Source: Chloroflexota bacterium
GTDB lineage: Bacteria > Chloroflexota > Dormibacteria > Aeolococcales > Aeolococcaceae
Assembly: GCA_003491925.1 (NCBI GenBank)
Contig: DNAU01000166.1
Coordinates: 1-8,699, forward strand
DNA length: 8,699 nt
Reading direction: 5' to 3'
This document shows, in pieces, positions 1 through 5,928 of the stretch. The position numbers were made by a program, and so were the translations under genes. The notes under the pieces are model-generated. The model saw only the letters and a list, made by a program, of their open reading frames with translations, searched no databases and had not been told where the DNA came from. Position 1 is the first letter of the stretch. The number at the start of each line of letters is the position of its first letter.

Positions 1-1055
1 TCGACGGGGTGGAGTTCAACCCCGTCGGGGCCTGGAACCCGGGCGAGCTCCCCCTGGGAGCTCCGCCCGTCCTCGAGCTCGCGCCGCTCACGACGCCGGC
101 GAAAGTGCGGTACGTGCGACTGCGCGTGTCGGGGATCGTGACCGGCAGCGTGACCGTGACCATGGGCGGACGATTGCAGGCAACCGGCTCCGGATCCACG
201 GGACCTACAGGTCCGACAGGTCCGACAGGTCCTTCGGGACCGTCGGGCCCGTCGGGCCCGTCGGGTCCGTCAGGCCCATCGGGGCCCAGCGGATCTCCCG
301 GTGGCCCTTCGGGACCTTCTGGACCGAGCGGCCCAGCTGGCGGGGTAGGACCATCCGGACCGAGCGGTCCATCAGGTGGAACAGGTGGTACGGGCGGCAC
401 CGGCGGTACCGGCGGAGCCGGACCGTCAGGACCCTCCGGACCGTCCGGACCGAGCGGTCCACCGGGCGGAACAGGTGGTACGGGTGGCACCGGCGGTACC
501 GGCGGAGTCGGACCGTCAGGACCGTCAGGACCGTCAGGCGGAACAGGAGGAACGGGCGGCACCGGCGGCGCAGGACCATCGGGACCATCTGGGCCATCAG
601 GACCATCTGGACCGAGCGGCCCGTCGGGCGGAACGGGTAGTACGGGAGGTACCGGCGGCACAGGCGGTGCGGGGCCATCAGGACCATCAGGACCATCAGG
701 ACCATCAGGACCGTCGGGACCGTCGGGACCGTCGGGACCTGGCGCATCAGACGCCTTCACAGACCTGACCATCTCCGACGGCGGCCTCACGGGGTTCGGC
801 TCGAATCGCAAGCTCTACCTCTCGGGAGGCGGGACGTTCTGCGGCGTCGACGCCACGGACTGCGTGGCGGGCACCACCCTGGAATGTACCCTCGCGGCGG
901 ACACGACGCTCTCGTCTATCAACACCACCCCCTTCGCGGCCATCGCCCTGCCCTCCGGATCCCCACCCACCCTCAGTCTTCCGGCGTACACGGGGTTCAG
1001 CCTGTGCTACCTGGCCCCGTTTGAAGTAACACCTTTCTGGCAGATGCGGATCTGA
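1..1055 (+). CDS. Collagen-like (Gly-X-Y) fibre-type protein, 5' end outside window
   Basis: The frame is open to the left edge. A GTG lies at position 9, but it has no visible ribosome binding site and falls inside what reads as the end of a beta-rich domain, so I treat the gene as 5'-truncated. Counting from that GTG, residues 1-60 are a beta-rich segment. Residues 62-244 are collagen-like triplets in which GPS blocks alternate with GGT blocks closed by GGA or GGV, after an opening GST/GPT run. Residues 245-348 form a distinct C-terminal domain with four cysteines, ending in WQMRI. Triplets of this kind form trimeric rods in phage fibres and bacterial surface filaments. A receptor-binding or head/tail fibre is the likeliest role, but the C-terminal domain is not one I recognise. 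One extra Gly near residue 97 breaks the triplet register. The downstream gene starts 2 nt after the stop, which suggests coupled translation. Confidence 0.85.
   Translation, partial: DGVEFNPVGAWNPGELPLGAPPVLELAPLTTPAKVRYVRLRVSGIVTGSVTVTMGGRLQATGSGSTGPTGPTGPTGPSGPSGPSGPSGPSGPSGPSGSPGGPSGPSGPSGPAGGVGPSGPSGPSGGTGGTGGTGGTGGAGPSGPSGPSGPSGPPGGTGGTGGTGGTGGVGPSGPSGPSGGTGGTGGTGGAGPSGPSGPSGPSGPSGPSGGTGSTGGTGGTGGAGPSGPSGPSGPSGPSGPSGPSGPGASDAFTDLTISDGGLTGFGSNRKLYLSGGGTFCGVDATDCVAGTTLECTLAADTTLSSINTTPFAAIALPSGSPPTLSLPAYTGFSLCYLAPFEVTPFWQMRI
192..740 (+). repeat. Collagen-like Gly-X-Y coding repeat tract
   Basis: About 61 triplets, mostly GPS and GGT, are encoded as 9-bp units with varied synonymous codons. 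The right end (about 676-738) is the most uniform, with back-to-back nearly identical GPS codons. Almost every Y position is Ser or Thr, so the rod would carry a dense array of hydroxyl groups. The triplet register is unbroken apart from a single extra glycine near nt 297-303. Gain or loss of 9-bp units would stay in frame, so length variation between relatives is expected. Confidence 0.93.
351..530 (+). repeat. 90-bp tandem duplication inside the collagen tract
   Basis: Positions 361-430 and 451-520 align at an exact 90-nt offset with 65 of 70 bases identical. The duplication encodes a 30-residue module of GPS triplets followed by four GGT and a closing GGA (first copy) or GGV (second copy). 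A shortened third version of the same GPS/GGT module follows at about 520-580. This suggests the rod grew by duplicating whole modules, with later synonymous drift. Confidence 0.85.
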
Positions 1056-1057
1056 TC

Positions 1058-1993
1058 ATGCGCAAACTTGTTTTTCTCGTCGTCCTGGTCGCCCTCGCCG
1101 TCGTCTCATCCAGCGCGGGAGCCACCTGCTACAACCAGCAGGTGTGGACGCAGTGCCCGTCCGGGACGATCTTGCCGGCCGACTTGCCCGCGGCCACGTC
1201 GGGATCGCAGGGCGCCTGCGAGCTGGGTACCGGTTCGGGCCAGTGCGCGTACGGGGCCGTGCCGGAAGATCCCTCGTCGTCGAACCAGGTCTGCGTCTCG
1301 ACGGAGGCCAACTCGTGCTCGTGGCAGACCTTCGTCGGTCCCGGCGCGAACCAGTGCATGGCCGGAAACACTCCCGTCATATCGACGGAGGTAGCGGGGC
1401 CCGGCATCGGCTACGGTCAGACAAACACGGTGACTACCACGTCTACCAGCACCACGACCGGCACCGCTACCCATACTACTACCTCCACCAACACGGCAAC
1501 CAGCACGACGACGAGTTGCTCGGGACCGAGCTGCACGGTGGTCAGCACAGCGCCCTGGATCGTGCAGACGGCCAGCCCGCAACCGGGATACTTCTACGTC
1601 TCGGCGGGGACCTGTGCGAATGCGGCGAGCTACACGTTCACCGCGGGAGGCATCGGTGCCAACTACGCGGAGATCTCCGCGACCGGCGTCTTCGACGCCA
1701 TCTCCACCGGCGGCGTATGCACCGTCGGGATCAGCCTGGACAATGCGACGTGTGGGAACGTACTGCCGTTCACCGTGTGCGAGGGTCAGACGCTGAACTT
1801 CTTTCCCGCGTACGGAGCAAACACGCAGAACTACTCCCTCACGGTCAGCACGGGACTGCTGTCGGCGGGCTCCCACACCGTCTACTTCTGGACCGCGGCG
1901 ACGTCCGAGGATTGCAACGTGGCGGTCAACATGACGGTGACGGGTATGGTGACGGGCGTGCCCGACGTCCCGGCCACCGGCTGCGGAGGCTGA
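1058..1993 (+). CDS. Secreted cysteine-rich protein with Ser/Thr-rich stalk
   Basis: This 311-aa protein begins with a typical signal peptide: a basic MRK start, a hydrophobic core at residues 4-16, and a likely cleavage near residues 20-23 (SAGA/T). A cysteine-rich N-terminal module follows (about 24-100, seven Cys). Then comes a linker at residues 121-153 made almost only of Thr and Ser, and a beta-rich C-terminal domain (about 160-300) with more Cys. Of the 15 cysteines in total, one or more pairs may form disulphides after export. The layout, a folded head and a mucin-like stalk carrying another head, suits an exported adhesin, carbohydrate-binding or virion decoration protein. I do not recognise the family. 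The start is 2 nt after the stop of the collagen-like gene and has no clear Shine-Dalgarno sequence, so it is probably translated by coupling. The lipoprotein alternative is weak, because the residue before Cys24 is Thr. Confidence 0.8.
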   Translation: MRKLVFLVVLVALAVVSSSAGATCYNQQVWTQCPSGTILPADLPAATSGSQGACELGTGSGQCAYGAVPEDPSSSNQVCVSTEANSCSWQTFVGPGANQCMAGNTPVISTEVAGPGIGYGQTNTVTTTSTSTTTGTATHTTTSTNTATSTTTSCSGPSCTVVSTAPWIVQTASPQPGYFYVSAGTCANAASYTFTAGGIGANYAEISATGVFDAISTGGVCTVGISLDNATCGNVLPFTVCEGQTLNFFPAYGANTQNYSLTVSTGLLSAGSHTVYFWTAATSEDCNVAVNMTVTGMVTGVPDVPATGCGG

Positions 1994-2009
1994 GCAGACG
2001 AGGCATTGA

Positions 2010-2020
2010 CAAGAACCCGT
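2010..2020 (+). repeat. 11-bp direct repeat, left copy (caagaacccgt)
   Basis: This is identical to 2410-2420. The two copies are exactly 400 bp apart and bracket the inverted repeats and the AT-rich ORF. It may be a target-site duplication. Alternatively it could be a shared upstream control element, because both copies lie shortly before a start codon. Confidence 0.55.
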
Positions 2021-2040
2021 GCTTATCCGGTTCACACCCT
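2018..2040 (+). repeat. Inverted repeat, left arm
   Basis: The reverse complement of this segment matches 2387-2409 at 19 of 23 positions. The 20-base core is gcttatccggttcacaccct. It begins at the inner edge of the left 11-bp direct repeat, sharing its last three bases, and lies 22 nt before the start of the small ORF. Confidence 0.6.
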
Positions 2041-2053
2041 CCACTGATTCGAT

Positions 2054-2058
2054 AGGAG
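2054..2058 (+). promoter_or_regulatory. Shine-Dalgarno AGGAG for the small AT-rich ORF
   Basis: AGGAG lies 4 nt before the ATG at 2063, a strong site that fixes the start codon. Its presence argues that the low-GC ORF is really translated. Confidence 0.8.
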
Positions 2059-2062
2059 AACT

Positions 2063-2383
2063 ATGACTCAACAATCGGCACCTCCTAAACCCAAATGCAA
2101 AGAACCCGTCGTATGGTCTTGGCAAGTCCAAGAAATAGCAGCAGCCAGTGCTAATAAAGCTATTAAGGCAATCATCTTGGATGAACACCCATCAATAAAA
2201 TCCGCCTCTTGGGAAGTTCAATACCGTAATATCATCCAAGATGCTCTGCGTACCGATCCAATGGTGCAGCAAGAGGTTTACGAACGAACGGCGCACTTCA
2301 TTGATCGCTCAAAAGCCGACGCACGTGCGCGCGCCGAAGCCAAGTTGCTCACTTGGCTACGAATCTACGCCGATTATCCCTAG
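2063..2383 (+). CDS. Small hypothetical protein in an AT-rich island
   Basis: This 106-aa protein has no signal peptide or membrane segment. After a Pro/Lys-rich start (about residues 1-15) it looks mainly helical. It carries a Trp pair near residues 18-20 (WSW), a charged Ala/Arg-rich helix around residues 85-95, and a C-terminal LTWLRIYADYP. I do not recognise a family. It is too short and lacks the motifs for a transposase or integrase. The ATG is supported by AGGAG 4 nt upstream. Base use is unlike the neighbours: 80 of 180 bases counted in 2101-2280 are G or C (44%), against 72% in 2461-2520, and codons such as AAA, AAT and ATT are common. With the flanking repeats, this points to recent acquisition. 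A small accessory phage gene (moron) is a plausible reading but is inferred. Confidence 0.75.
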   Translation: MTQQSAPPKPKCKEPVVWSWQVQEIAAASANKAIKAIILDEHPSIKSASWEVQYRNIIQDALRTDPMVQQEVYERTAHFIDRSKADARARAEAKLLTWLRIYADYP

Positions 2384-2386
2384 TAA

Positions 2387-2409
2387 TGGGTGTCAACCGG
2401 ATAGGCATG
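2387..2409 (+). repeat. Inverted repeat, right arm
   Basis: This is the partner of 2018-2040, with 19 of 23 positions complementary and the longest unbroken match at aaccggata. It starts 4 nt after the stop codon of the small ORF and directly abuts the right copy of the 11-bp direct repeat. Confidence 0.6.
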
Positions 2410-2420
2410 CAAGAACCCGT
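2410..2420 (+). repeat. 11-bp direct repeat, right copy (caagaacccgt)
   Basis: This is an exact copy of 2010-2020, immediately outside the right inverted repeat arm. The next gene starts 22 nt further on. Confidence 0.55.
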
Positions 2421-2442
2421 TCTCACGCGTAGGATACGCACC

Positions 2443-2847
2443 ATGTCACTAAAGTGCACGTACGGCGACCTCGACAAGCTCCGCGACTTCCCGGGTCGCG
2501 CCGGCCCCCTCTCGAAGCTCATGACGGCGACCAAGCTGTCCACCGTCGACAAGTTCCGCGTGATGCGACTCACCAAGGCTACCAACGACGCGCTCGCCGA
2601 CTACGTCAAGTCGCTGGTCGAGCTGGGTAAGAAGCTCGGCACGGAGGTCAAGACGAACGACTCCGTCTCCTGGAGCATCAAGCCCGAGCACAACGAGGAG
2701 TACCTGGCGGAGAAGAGGGACCTCGACGCCGTGGAGTGCGAGCTCACCGTGAACCCCCTGCCCACCACGGCGATCGACGGCACCGACCTCACGCCGCTCG
2801 ACCTGGCGCTGCTCGGACCGTTCGTCGAGCTGCCCAAAGATCTATAG
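2443..2847 (+). CDS. Hypothetical protein, phage-type, 134 aa
   Basis: I start this gene at the ATG at 2443, preceded by AGGA at 2431-2434. The frame is open further back to a TTG at 2353, but that would overlap the upstream ORF and run through the repeat arm. The N-terminal half (about residues 1-75) is basic and helical, with the Lys-rich stretch VELGKKLGTEVK. The C-terminal third is acidic and Leu/Pro-rich and ends with LTPLDLALLGPFVELPKDL. A similar closing pattern (small domain, then LSP.DL..L.PF) is one I associate loosely with small uncharacterised phage proteins, so that is weak support for viral origin. There is no signal peptide, membrane segment or catalytic motif. GC is high, unlike the preceding gene, and the following gene begins 29 nt after the stop, so the two are probably co-transcribed. 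Confidence 0.8.
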   Translation: MSLKCTYGDLDKLRDFPGRAGPLSKLMTATKLSTVDKFRVMRLTKATNDALADYVKSLVELGKKLGTEVKTNDSVSWSIKPEHNEEYLAEKRDLDAVECELTVNPLPTTAIDGTDLTPLDLALLGPFVELPKDL

Positions 2848-2865
2848 TCAACAATCCCAATTCTC

Positions 2866-2870
2866 GGAGG
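2866..2870 (+). promoter_or_regulatory. Shine-Dalgarno GGAGG setting a GTG start
   Basis: GGAGG lies 6 nt before the GTG at 2877. It decides the start of the 104-aa gene, whose frame is otherwise open well upstream into the preceding gene. Confidence 0.8.
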
Positions 2871-2876
2871 TACCCC

Positions 2877-3191
2877 GTGACTCAAGTCGTGAAGAACTAC
2901 AGCGCCCAGTTCCGCGGCCTCTCCATCTCGCCCGACGGCCAGGTGATCGGCGTGACCGTCGCCTGGCAGGACGACACGAAGGCCGCTGCCGGCAAGACCC
3001 GCCAGCCGAGCACCGTCCCGGGCTCGGTGAACCACCTGCGGGTGCTCGCCAAGACCGGCTCGGTCGAGCTGAACGGCACGGCGGTGGGGACGCTCGACAG
3101 CGCGACCCTCAAGAACGCGGCCGCCGTGGCGGCGTCCGTGAGCGCGCTCGTGCAGAGCCTCGTCGCGAGCAACAAGATCCCGACCCCGTAG
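2877..3191 (+). CDS. Hypothetical protein, 104 aa
   Basis: The GTG start is chosen from the GGAGG 6 nt upstream; longer versions of the frame run into the preceding gene. The product is 104 aa. Its first 70 residues look beta-rich (FRGLSISPDGQVIGVTVAW, then HLRVLAKTGSVELNG). The tail is an Ala/Val-rich amphipathic helix (LKNAAAVAASVSALVQSLVAS) ending IPTP. It has no signal peptide or cysteines, and I do not recognise the family. It lies 29 nt after the 134-aa gene and 64 nt before the glycosyltransferase start, in the same direction. A small virion or assembly protein would fit the neighbourhood, but nothing in the sequence proves it. Confidence 0.8.
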   Translation: MTQVVKNYSAQFRGLSISPDGQVIGVTVAWQDDTKAAAGKTRQPSTVPGSVNHLRVLAKTGSVELNGTAVGTLDSATLKNAAAVAASVSALVQSLVASNKIPTP

Positions 3192-3255
3192 GTCAAGTAA
3201 GACTTTGGGGAGTAGTCAGGACAGCAACTTCTCAAGAACCTCCTCGCTCTCCGAG

Positions 3256-3966
3256 ATGAGCGCTATACCTCGAGTGGTGCACCAGATCTGGCTGGGCGGC
3301 GGCCCCATGCACCCCCTCATGAGGGACTGGCACGCCCGGTGGAAGGTGCTCAACCCGGACTGGGACGTCTTCCTGTGGGAGGACGACCCGGCCGACAAGC
3401 TCGTCCTCCGCCGGGAGGGAGATCGGATCGTCCTACCGACCTCCCTCGCCGACCTCATGGAGAGGGCCTGCCACCTCTCGCAGCGGTCTAATATCTGGCG
3501 CTACGAGCTGATCCGCCGGCTCGGGGGGCTCTACGCGGACACCGATGTAGAACCCCTCCGACCGCTCGGCGGCCTGCTCAACGAGTACTGCGCTTGCACC
3601 GTCCTGCGCCAGGTCTCCTACGCCTGGTGCGAGTGCGCCTTCTTCGGCGCCGCGCCCGACCACCCGTGGACCGGGGAGCTCGTCACCGGCCTGCGGGACC
3701 GCGACCCGACCCAGACCCTCAGCATGGGGACCGAGTACTTCACCCGCACGACCCTGCGGCACCCCGAGGTCGCGCTGCTGACCAGCAGACACGTCCTGTC
3801 CCGGCCCCCGGGCCAGGGCAGCGCCGACGACTGGGCCAAGTACAAGCGCGAGGCCAAGGTGCCCGATTCTCCAGAAGACAACGGCGTCGCGGGACCGGAG
3901 GCGGTGGCCAAGCACCACTGGTCGTCGTCCTGGTACCCGACCGGCTTCAGACCCGCCCAGAAGTAG
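3256..3966 (+). CDS. GT32-type glycosyltransferase (DXD sugar-binding domain)
   Basis: This 236-aa protein begins MSAIPRVVHQIWLGG, the standard opening of the Gly_transf_sug / GT32 family (relatives of Och1 and of capsule-type sugar transferases). The hallmark nucleotide-sugar site follows: HLSQRSNIWRYELI (about residues 73-86), then GGLYADTDVEPL with the metal-binding DXD at Asp95 and Asp97. The C-terminal HHWSSSW motif is also typical. It should transfer a sugar from a nucleotide sugar; donor and acceptor cannot be read. I chose the ATG at 3256 because it places IPRVVHQIW at the N-terminus as in the family. An upstream TTG at 3205 would add 17 poorly conserved residues, and neither start has a clear Shine-Dalgarno. 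It is a full-length paralogue of the convergent gene at 3971-4675. The C-terminus holds an extra segment, about residues 195-215, that the paralogue lacks in this form. Confidence 0.9.
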   Translation: MSAIPRVVHQIWLGGGPMHPLMRDWHARWKVLNPDWDVFLWEDDPADKLVLRREGDRIVLPTSLADLMERACHLSQRSNIWRYELIRRLGGLYADTDVEPLRPLGGLLNEYCACTVLRQVSYAWCECAFFGAAPDHPWTGELVTGLRDRDPTQTLSMGTEYFTRTTLRHPEVALLTSRHVLSRPPGQGSADDWAKYKREAKVPDSPEDNGVAGPEAVAKHHWSSSWYPTGFRPAQK

Positions 3967-3970
3967 GTCC

Positions 3971-4675
3971 TCAAGACCGCGGCAGCTGCTGGAAGCTAGG
4001 AGGAAACCAGTTCGACGACCAGTGGTGCTTGACGTACGCGCCGGCAGGAGGCAGCCGCGCGGCGTCGCAGAGCGCGGGAACCTCCCCCTTGAGCTTAGCC
4101 GCCTCCCAGTCGTCGGGAGGTTGGAACAGCGCCAGGTCCCTAGGCAGTATCGTCACGCCGGGGTGCTCAGCCGTGACCTGGGTGAAGTAGTCCACCCCCA
4201 TCGACAGGGGGACCGCGGGGTCGCGAGTGTGCAGGTCGGCCGCCAGCTGCTCTACCCACGGGTGTCCGAGCTCGGCCCCGTAGAACGCGCACTCGTAGAC
4301 GGCAGGGAGGCCGTCGGGCAGGCTGCGCCGGGCCGCGAAGGCCGCGCGCCCCCACGAAACGAGGTCGTCGACGGGCCTCAAGGGTTCCACATCGGTGTCC
4401 GCGTAGACGCCCCCGTAGAGCGACGTGATCAAGTACCGCCAGATGTTGGACCGCTGCGAGAGGTGGCACGCCCTGGCGAGCAGCGCGGCGTACTCGGGAC
4501 CCGCGTCCACTCGAGATCTCATGCTGCTCCCGACGCTCGATAGTCCCGTGGGGTCCGACCACAGGATCACGTCCCACCCGGGGTGGAGGGCCGCCCAACT
4601 CCTCGTGCACTCGGCCAGCACCGGGTGCATCGGCTGCTCGCCGAGCCAGATCTGGTGTATCAGCTTGGGGATCAT
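3971..4675 (-). CDS. Second GT32-type glycosyltransferase, convergent paralogue
   Basis: This 234-aa protein opens MIPKLIHQIWLG, with HLSQRSNIWRYLI (about 71-83), DXD at Asp93 and Asp95 within VYADTDVEPLRP, and a closing KHHWSSNWFPPSF. All the family hallmarks of a nucleotide-sugar-dependent GT32 transferase are intact. The start at 4675 is set by homology and by the ATGA overlap with the stop of the upstream TPR gene; a longer open frame to 4828 only translates that gene out of frame. It is the last gene of the - strand operon. Paralogy with the + strand gene is clear at DNA level, for example shared 17-20 nt identical runs at the HLSQRSN and YADTD sites. The middle region (about residues 42-62, TGLSSVGSSMRSRVDAG) differs most, consistent with different donor or acceptor choice. 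Confidence 0.9.
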   Translation of the reverse strand: MIPKLIHQIWLGEQPMHPVLAECTRSWAALHPGWDVILWSDPTGLSSVGSSMRSRVDAGPEYAALLARACHLSQRSNIWRYLITSLYGGVYADTDVEPLRPVDDLVSWGRAAFAARRSLPDGLPAVYECAFYGAELGHPWVEQLAADLHTRDPAVPLSMGVDYFTQVTAEHPGVTILPRDLALFQPPDDWEAAKLKGEVPALCDAARLPPAGAYVKHHWSSNWFPPSFQQLPRS

Positions 4676-5928
4676 CCCAGCTTCTCGACGAACAGCCTCA
4701 GTCCCTGACTGCGCGGGAAGGCGGCGAGGGCTAGATGCGCTACCTCCCTGGCCTCGTCGAGCCTGCCGAGCTGCGAGAGGGCCTGCGCCACCAGCACCTT
4801 GACCCTGTCCACCTCCGCGATGTCCCACTCCAGCGTCTGCACCTGCTTCAAGTTAGCGAGCCCGAGCTGGTAGGCGGCAGCGCACTGGTCCCACGACCCG
4901 CGGAAGAAGGCCACCCTGCACAGCGCGAACGCGGCCCCGGCCGACGGATATAGCGCGAGGGCCTCGTCGTAAGTCTTGCAGGCTGCGGCGTGCTCGTCGG
5001 CCCCCTCCTCGGCCTCTCCCAAGAGGAACAGCACCCAGGCCTTCTCCTCCGCGTCCAGTGACTTCTGCACGTAGGCGGGCACCAAGGACCCCCGCACCCA
5101 GCCGAGCGGCATCCTCCCCCTGCTCTCCTTCACGAGCAGGGCCAGGTGCCGGAGCGGCACGTCCCACCCGCATCGCCTGGCCTCGTGGTAGAGGACCTTG
5201 AAGCGCGATCCGGGGTCTCCTCCCGGGTCGAGCGGGGACTCGACGACCTCGAGGACGTCATCGAGCAGGACCTCGCTCGTGCGTCCGGATAACCTGAGAT
5301 CCTCGAGCGCGCCTCCCTCCCAGAAGACGTCGTCTACCTCCCGGCCGAGCAGTCCCCGGATCGAGGCCATCGTCCTCCTGCCCTCGTGGTCCATGACGTG
5401 GTGGTGGATCCTCGCCAGGTCGACGCCCATGCGATCCAGCACCGTGAGCAGGGGCAGGAGCGCCGAGGGATCCGCGATCATCTCGCGGGCGCCGAGCGCC
5501 AGTCGCCACGCGCAAGACGACTCCCAGGACATGTTGCGCAGCCCCGCCCGGTCGGCGAGCAAGGGCCCGCCCGTGAACGGCCCCATAAAAACTTCTCCAT
5601 CAAGTGGGCGCCCGACCTGGTAGGTCTCCGCGACGTCGTCGACGTAGAACCAGGGGTGCGAGGCGGCCGACACCTCCTGGACGTCGTGGCCGAGAGGCAG
5701 CTGGGCGGAGGACAGCAGAGACGCCACGACTGCGCCCTCCTGCCCGACCACGACAGCTCGCACCTCGGAGACGCGCGGCAGTACCCTCTCTAGCAGCCCG
5801 AGCAGCGATCCTCTCTCCCCCTCGACGAGCAGGTGCAGGGACAGGGAGGGAGCGTCGCCGACAGCCTCCGCCTCGGGCAGCTTCACGTACTTGAGGCTCA
5901 CGTCTCGACCTCGCATGGCGGCCTTCAC
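4672..5928 (-). CDS. GT2-like pseudo-glycosyltransferase with C-terminal TPR-like repeats
   Basis: The product is 418 aa from a GTG that overlaps the upstream stop by 4 bp (GTGA); an ATG four codons later, preceded by AAGG, is also possible. Residues about 28-230 follow the outline of GT2/TPR glycosyltransferases: LSLHLLVEGERG matches the usual opening strand, GPFTGGPLLADRAGLRN matches the A..RN element, and WRLALGAREMI sits where W.LxLDADE is expected. The catalytic DXD and the DTGSTD-type motif are both gone (VVVGQEGAV in place of the latter), so I infer loss of transferase activity. Residues about 290-410 are helical pairs resembling tetratricopeptide repeats (for example HAAACKTYDEALALYPS and GRLDEAREVAHLALAAFP), which usually bind proteins. 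It may be a scaffold or acceptor-binding partner for the neighbouring enzymes. It ends in an ATGA overlap with the downstream GT32 gene. The TPR call rests on spacing and hydrophobic pattern only. Confidence 0.75.
   Translation of the reverse strand: MKAAMRGRDVSLKYVKLPEAEAVGDAPSLSLHLLVEGERGSLLGLLERVLPRVSEVRAVVVGQEGAVVASLLSSAQLPLGHDVQEVSAASHPWFYVDDVAETYQVGRPLDGEVFMGPFTGGPLLADRAGLRNMSWESSCAWRLALGAREMIADPSALLPLLTVLDRMGVDLARIHHHVMDHEGRRTMASIRGLLGREVDDVFWEGGALEDLRLSGRTSEVLLDDVLEVVESPLDPGGDPGSRFKVLYHEARRCGWDVPLRHLALLVKESRGRMPLGWVRGSLVPAYVQKSLDAEEKAWVLFLLGEAEEGADEHAAACKTYDEALALYPSAGAAFALCRVAFFRGSWDQCAAAYQLGLANLKQVQTLEWDIAEVDRVKVLVAQALSQLGRLDEAREVAHLALAAFPRSQGLRLFVEKLG

Larger units (their letters stand above)
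2021..2420. mobile_element. Putative 400-bp single-ORF inserted cassette
   Basis: The unit consists of one copy of the 11-bp direct repeat, a pair of imperfect inverted repeats (2018-2040 and 2387-2409) and one 106-aa ORF much lower in GC than its surroundings. It has no transposase, so if mobile it would need one supplied in trans, as miniature transposons do. Deleting it would leave a 49-nt gap between the stop at 1993 and the ATG at 2443, a normal spacing for this region. The family is unknown. The alternative is that the repeats are regulatory sites around a horizontally acquired gene. Confidence 0.42.

Noticed and set aside
205..768. Long alternative frames on both strands across the collagen tract
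   Set aside because: Repetitive GC-rich DNA lacks stop codons in all frames; the products are low-complexity Arg/Pro or Val/Leu strings with no start signal.
2006..2034. Sigma-70-type promoter TTGACA before the small ORF
   Set aside because: At 17-nt spacing the -10 position reads ggttca, which does not match; no convincing -10 is present in the current arrangement.
1106..2188. 360-aa open frame on the - strand opposite the secreted protein
   Set aside because: Arg/Gly-rich translation typical of a high-GC shadow; it crosses three + strand features and has no ribosome site.
2010..2420. Integron gene cassette
   Set aside because: The repeats sit at both ends rather than as one attC site, and no GTTRRRY core is present at the boundaries.
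2353..2442. 30-residue N-terminal extension of the 134-aa gene from TTG
   Set aside because: It overlaps the upstream ORF and the repeat arm; the ATG at 2443 has its own AGGA.
3245..3262. Small hairpin over the start codon of the first GT32 gene
   Set aside because: The stem is only 5 bp (cgctc/gagcg) with an 8-nt loop, too weak to call a regulator.
3960..3980. Shared terminator between convergent genes
   Set aside because: The gap is only 4 nt and I see no hairpin with a U-tract on either strand.
4676..4828. 51-residue N-terminal extension of the second GT32 gene
   Set aside because: It is Gly/Arg/Ala-rich and overlaps the TPR gene out of frame; family homology starts exactly at the Met at 4675.
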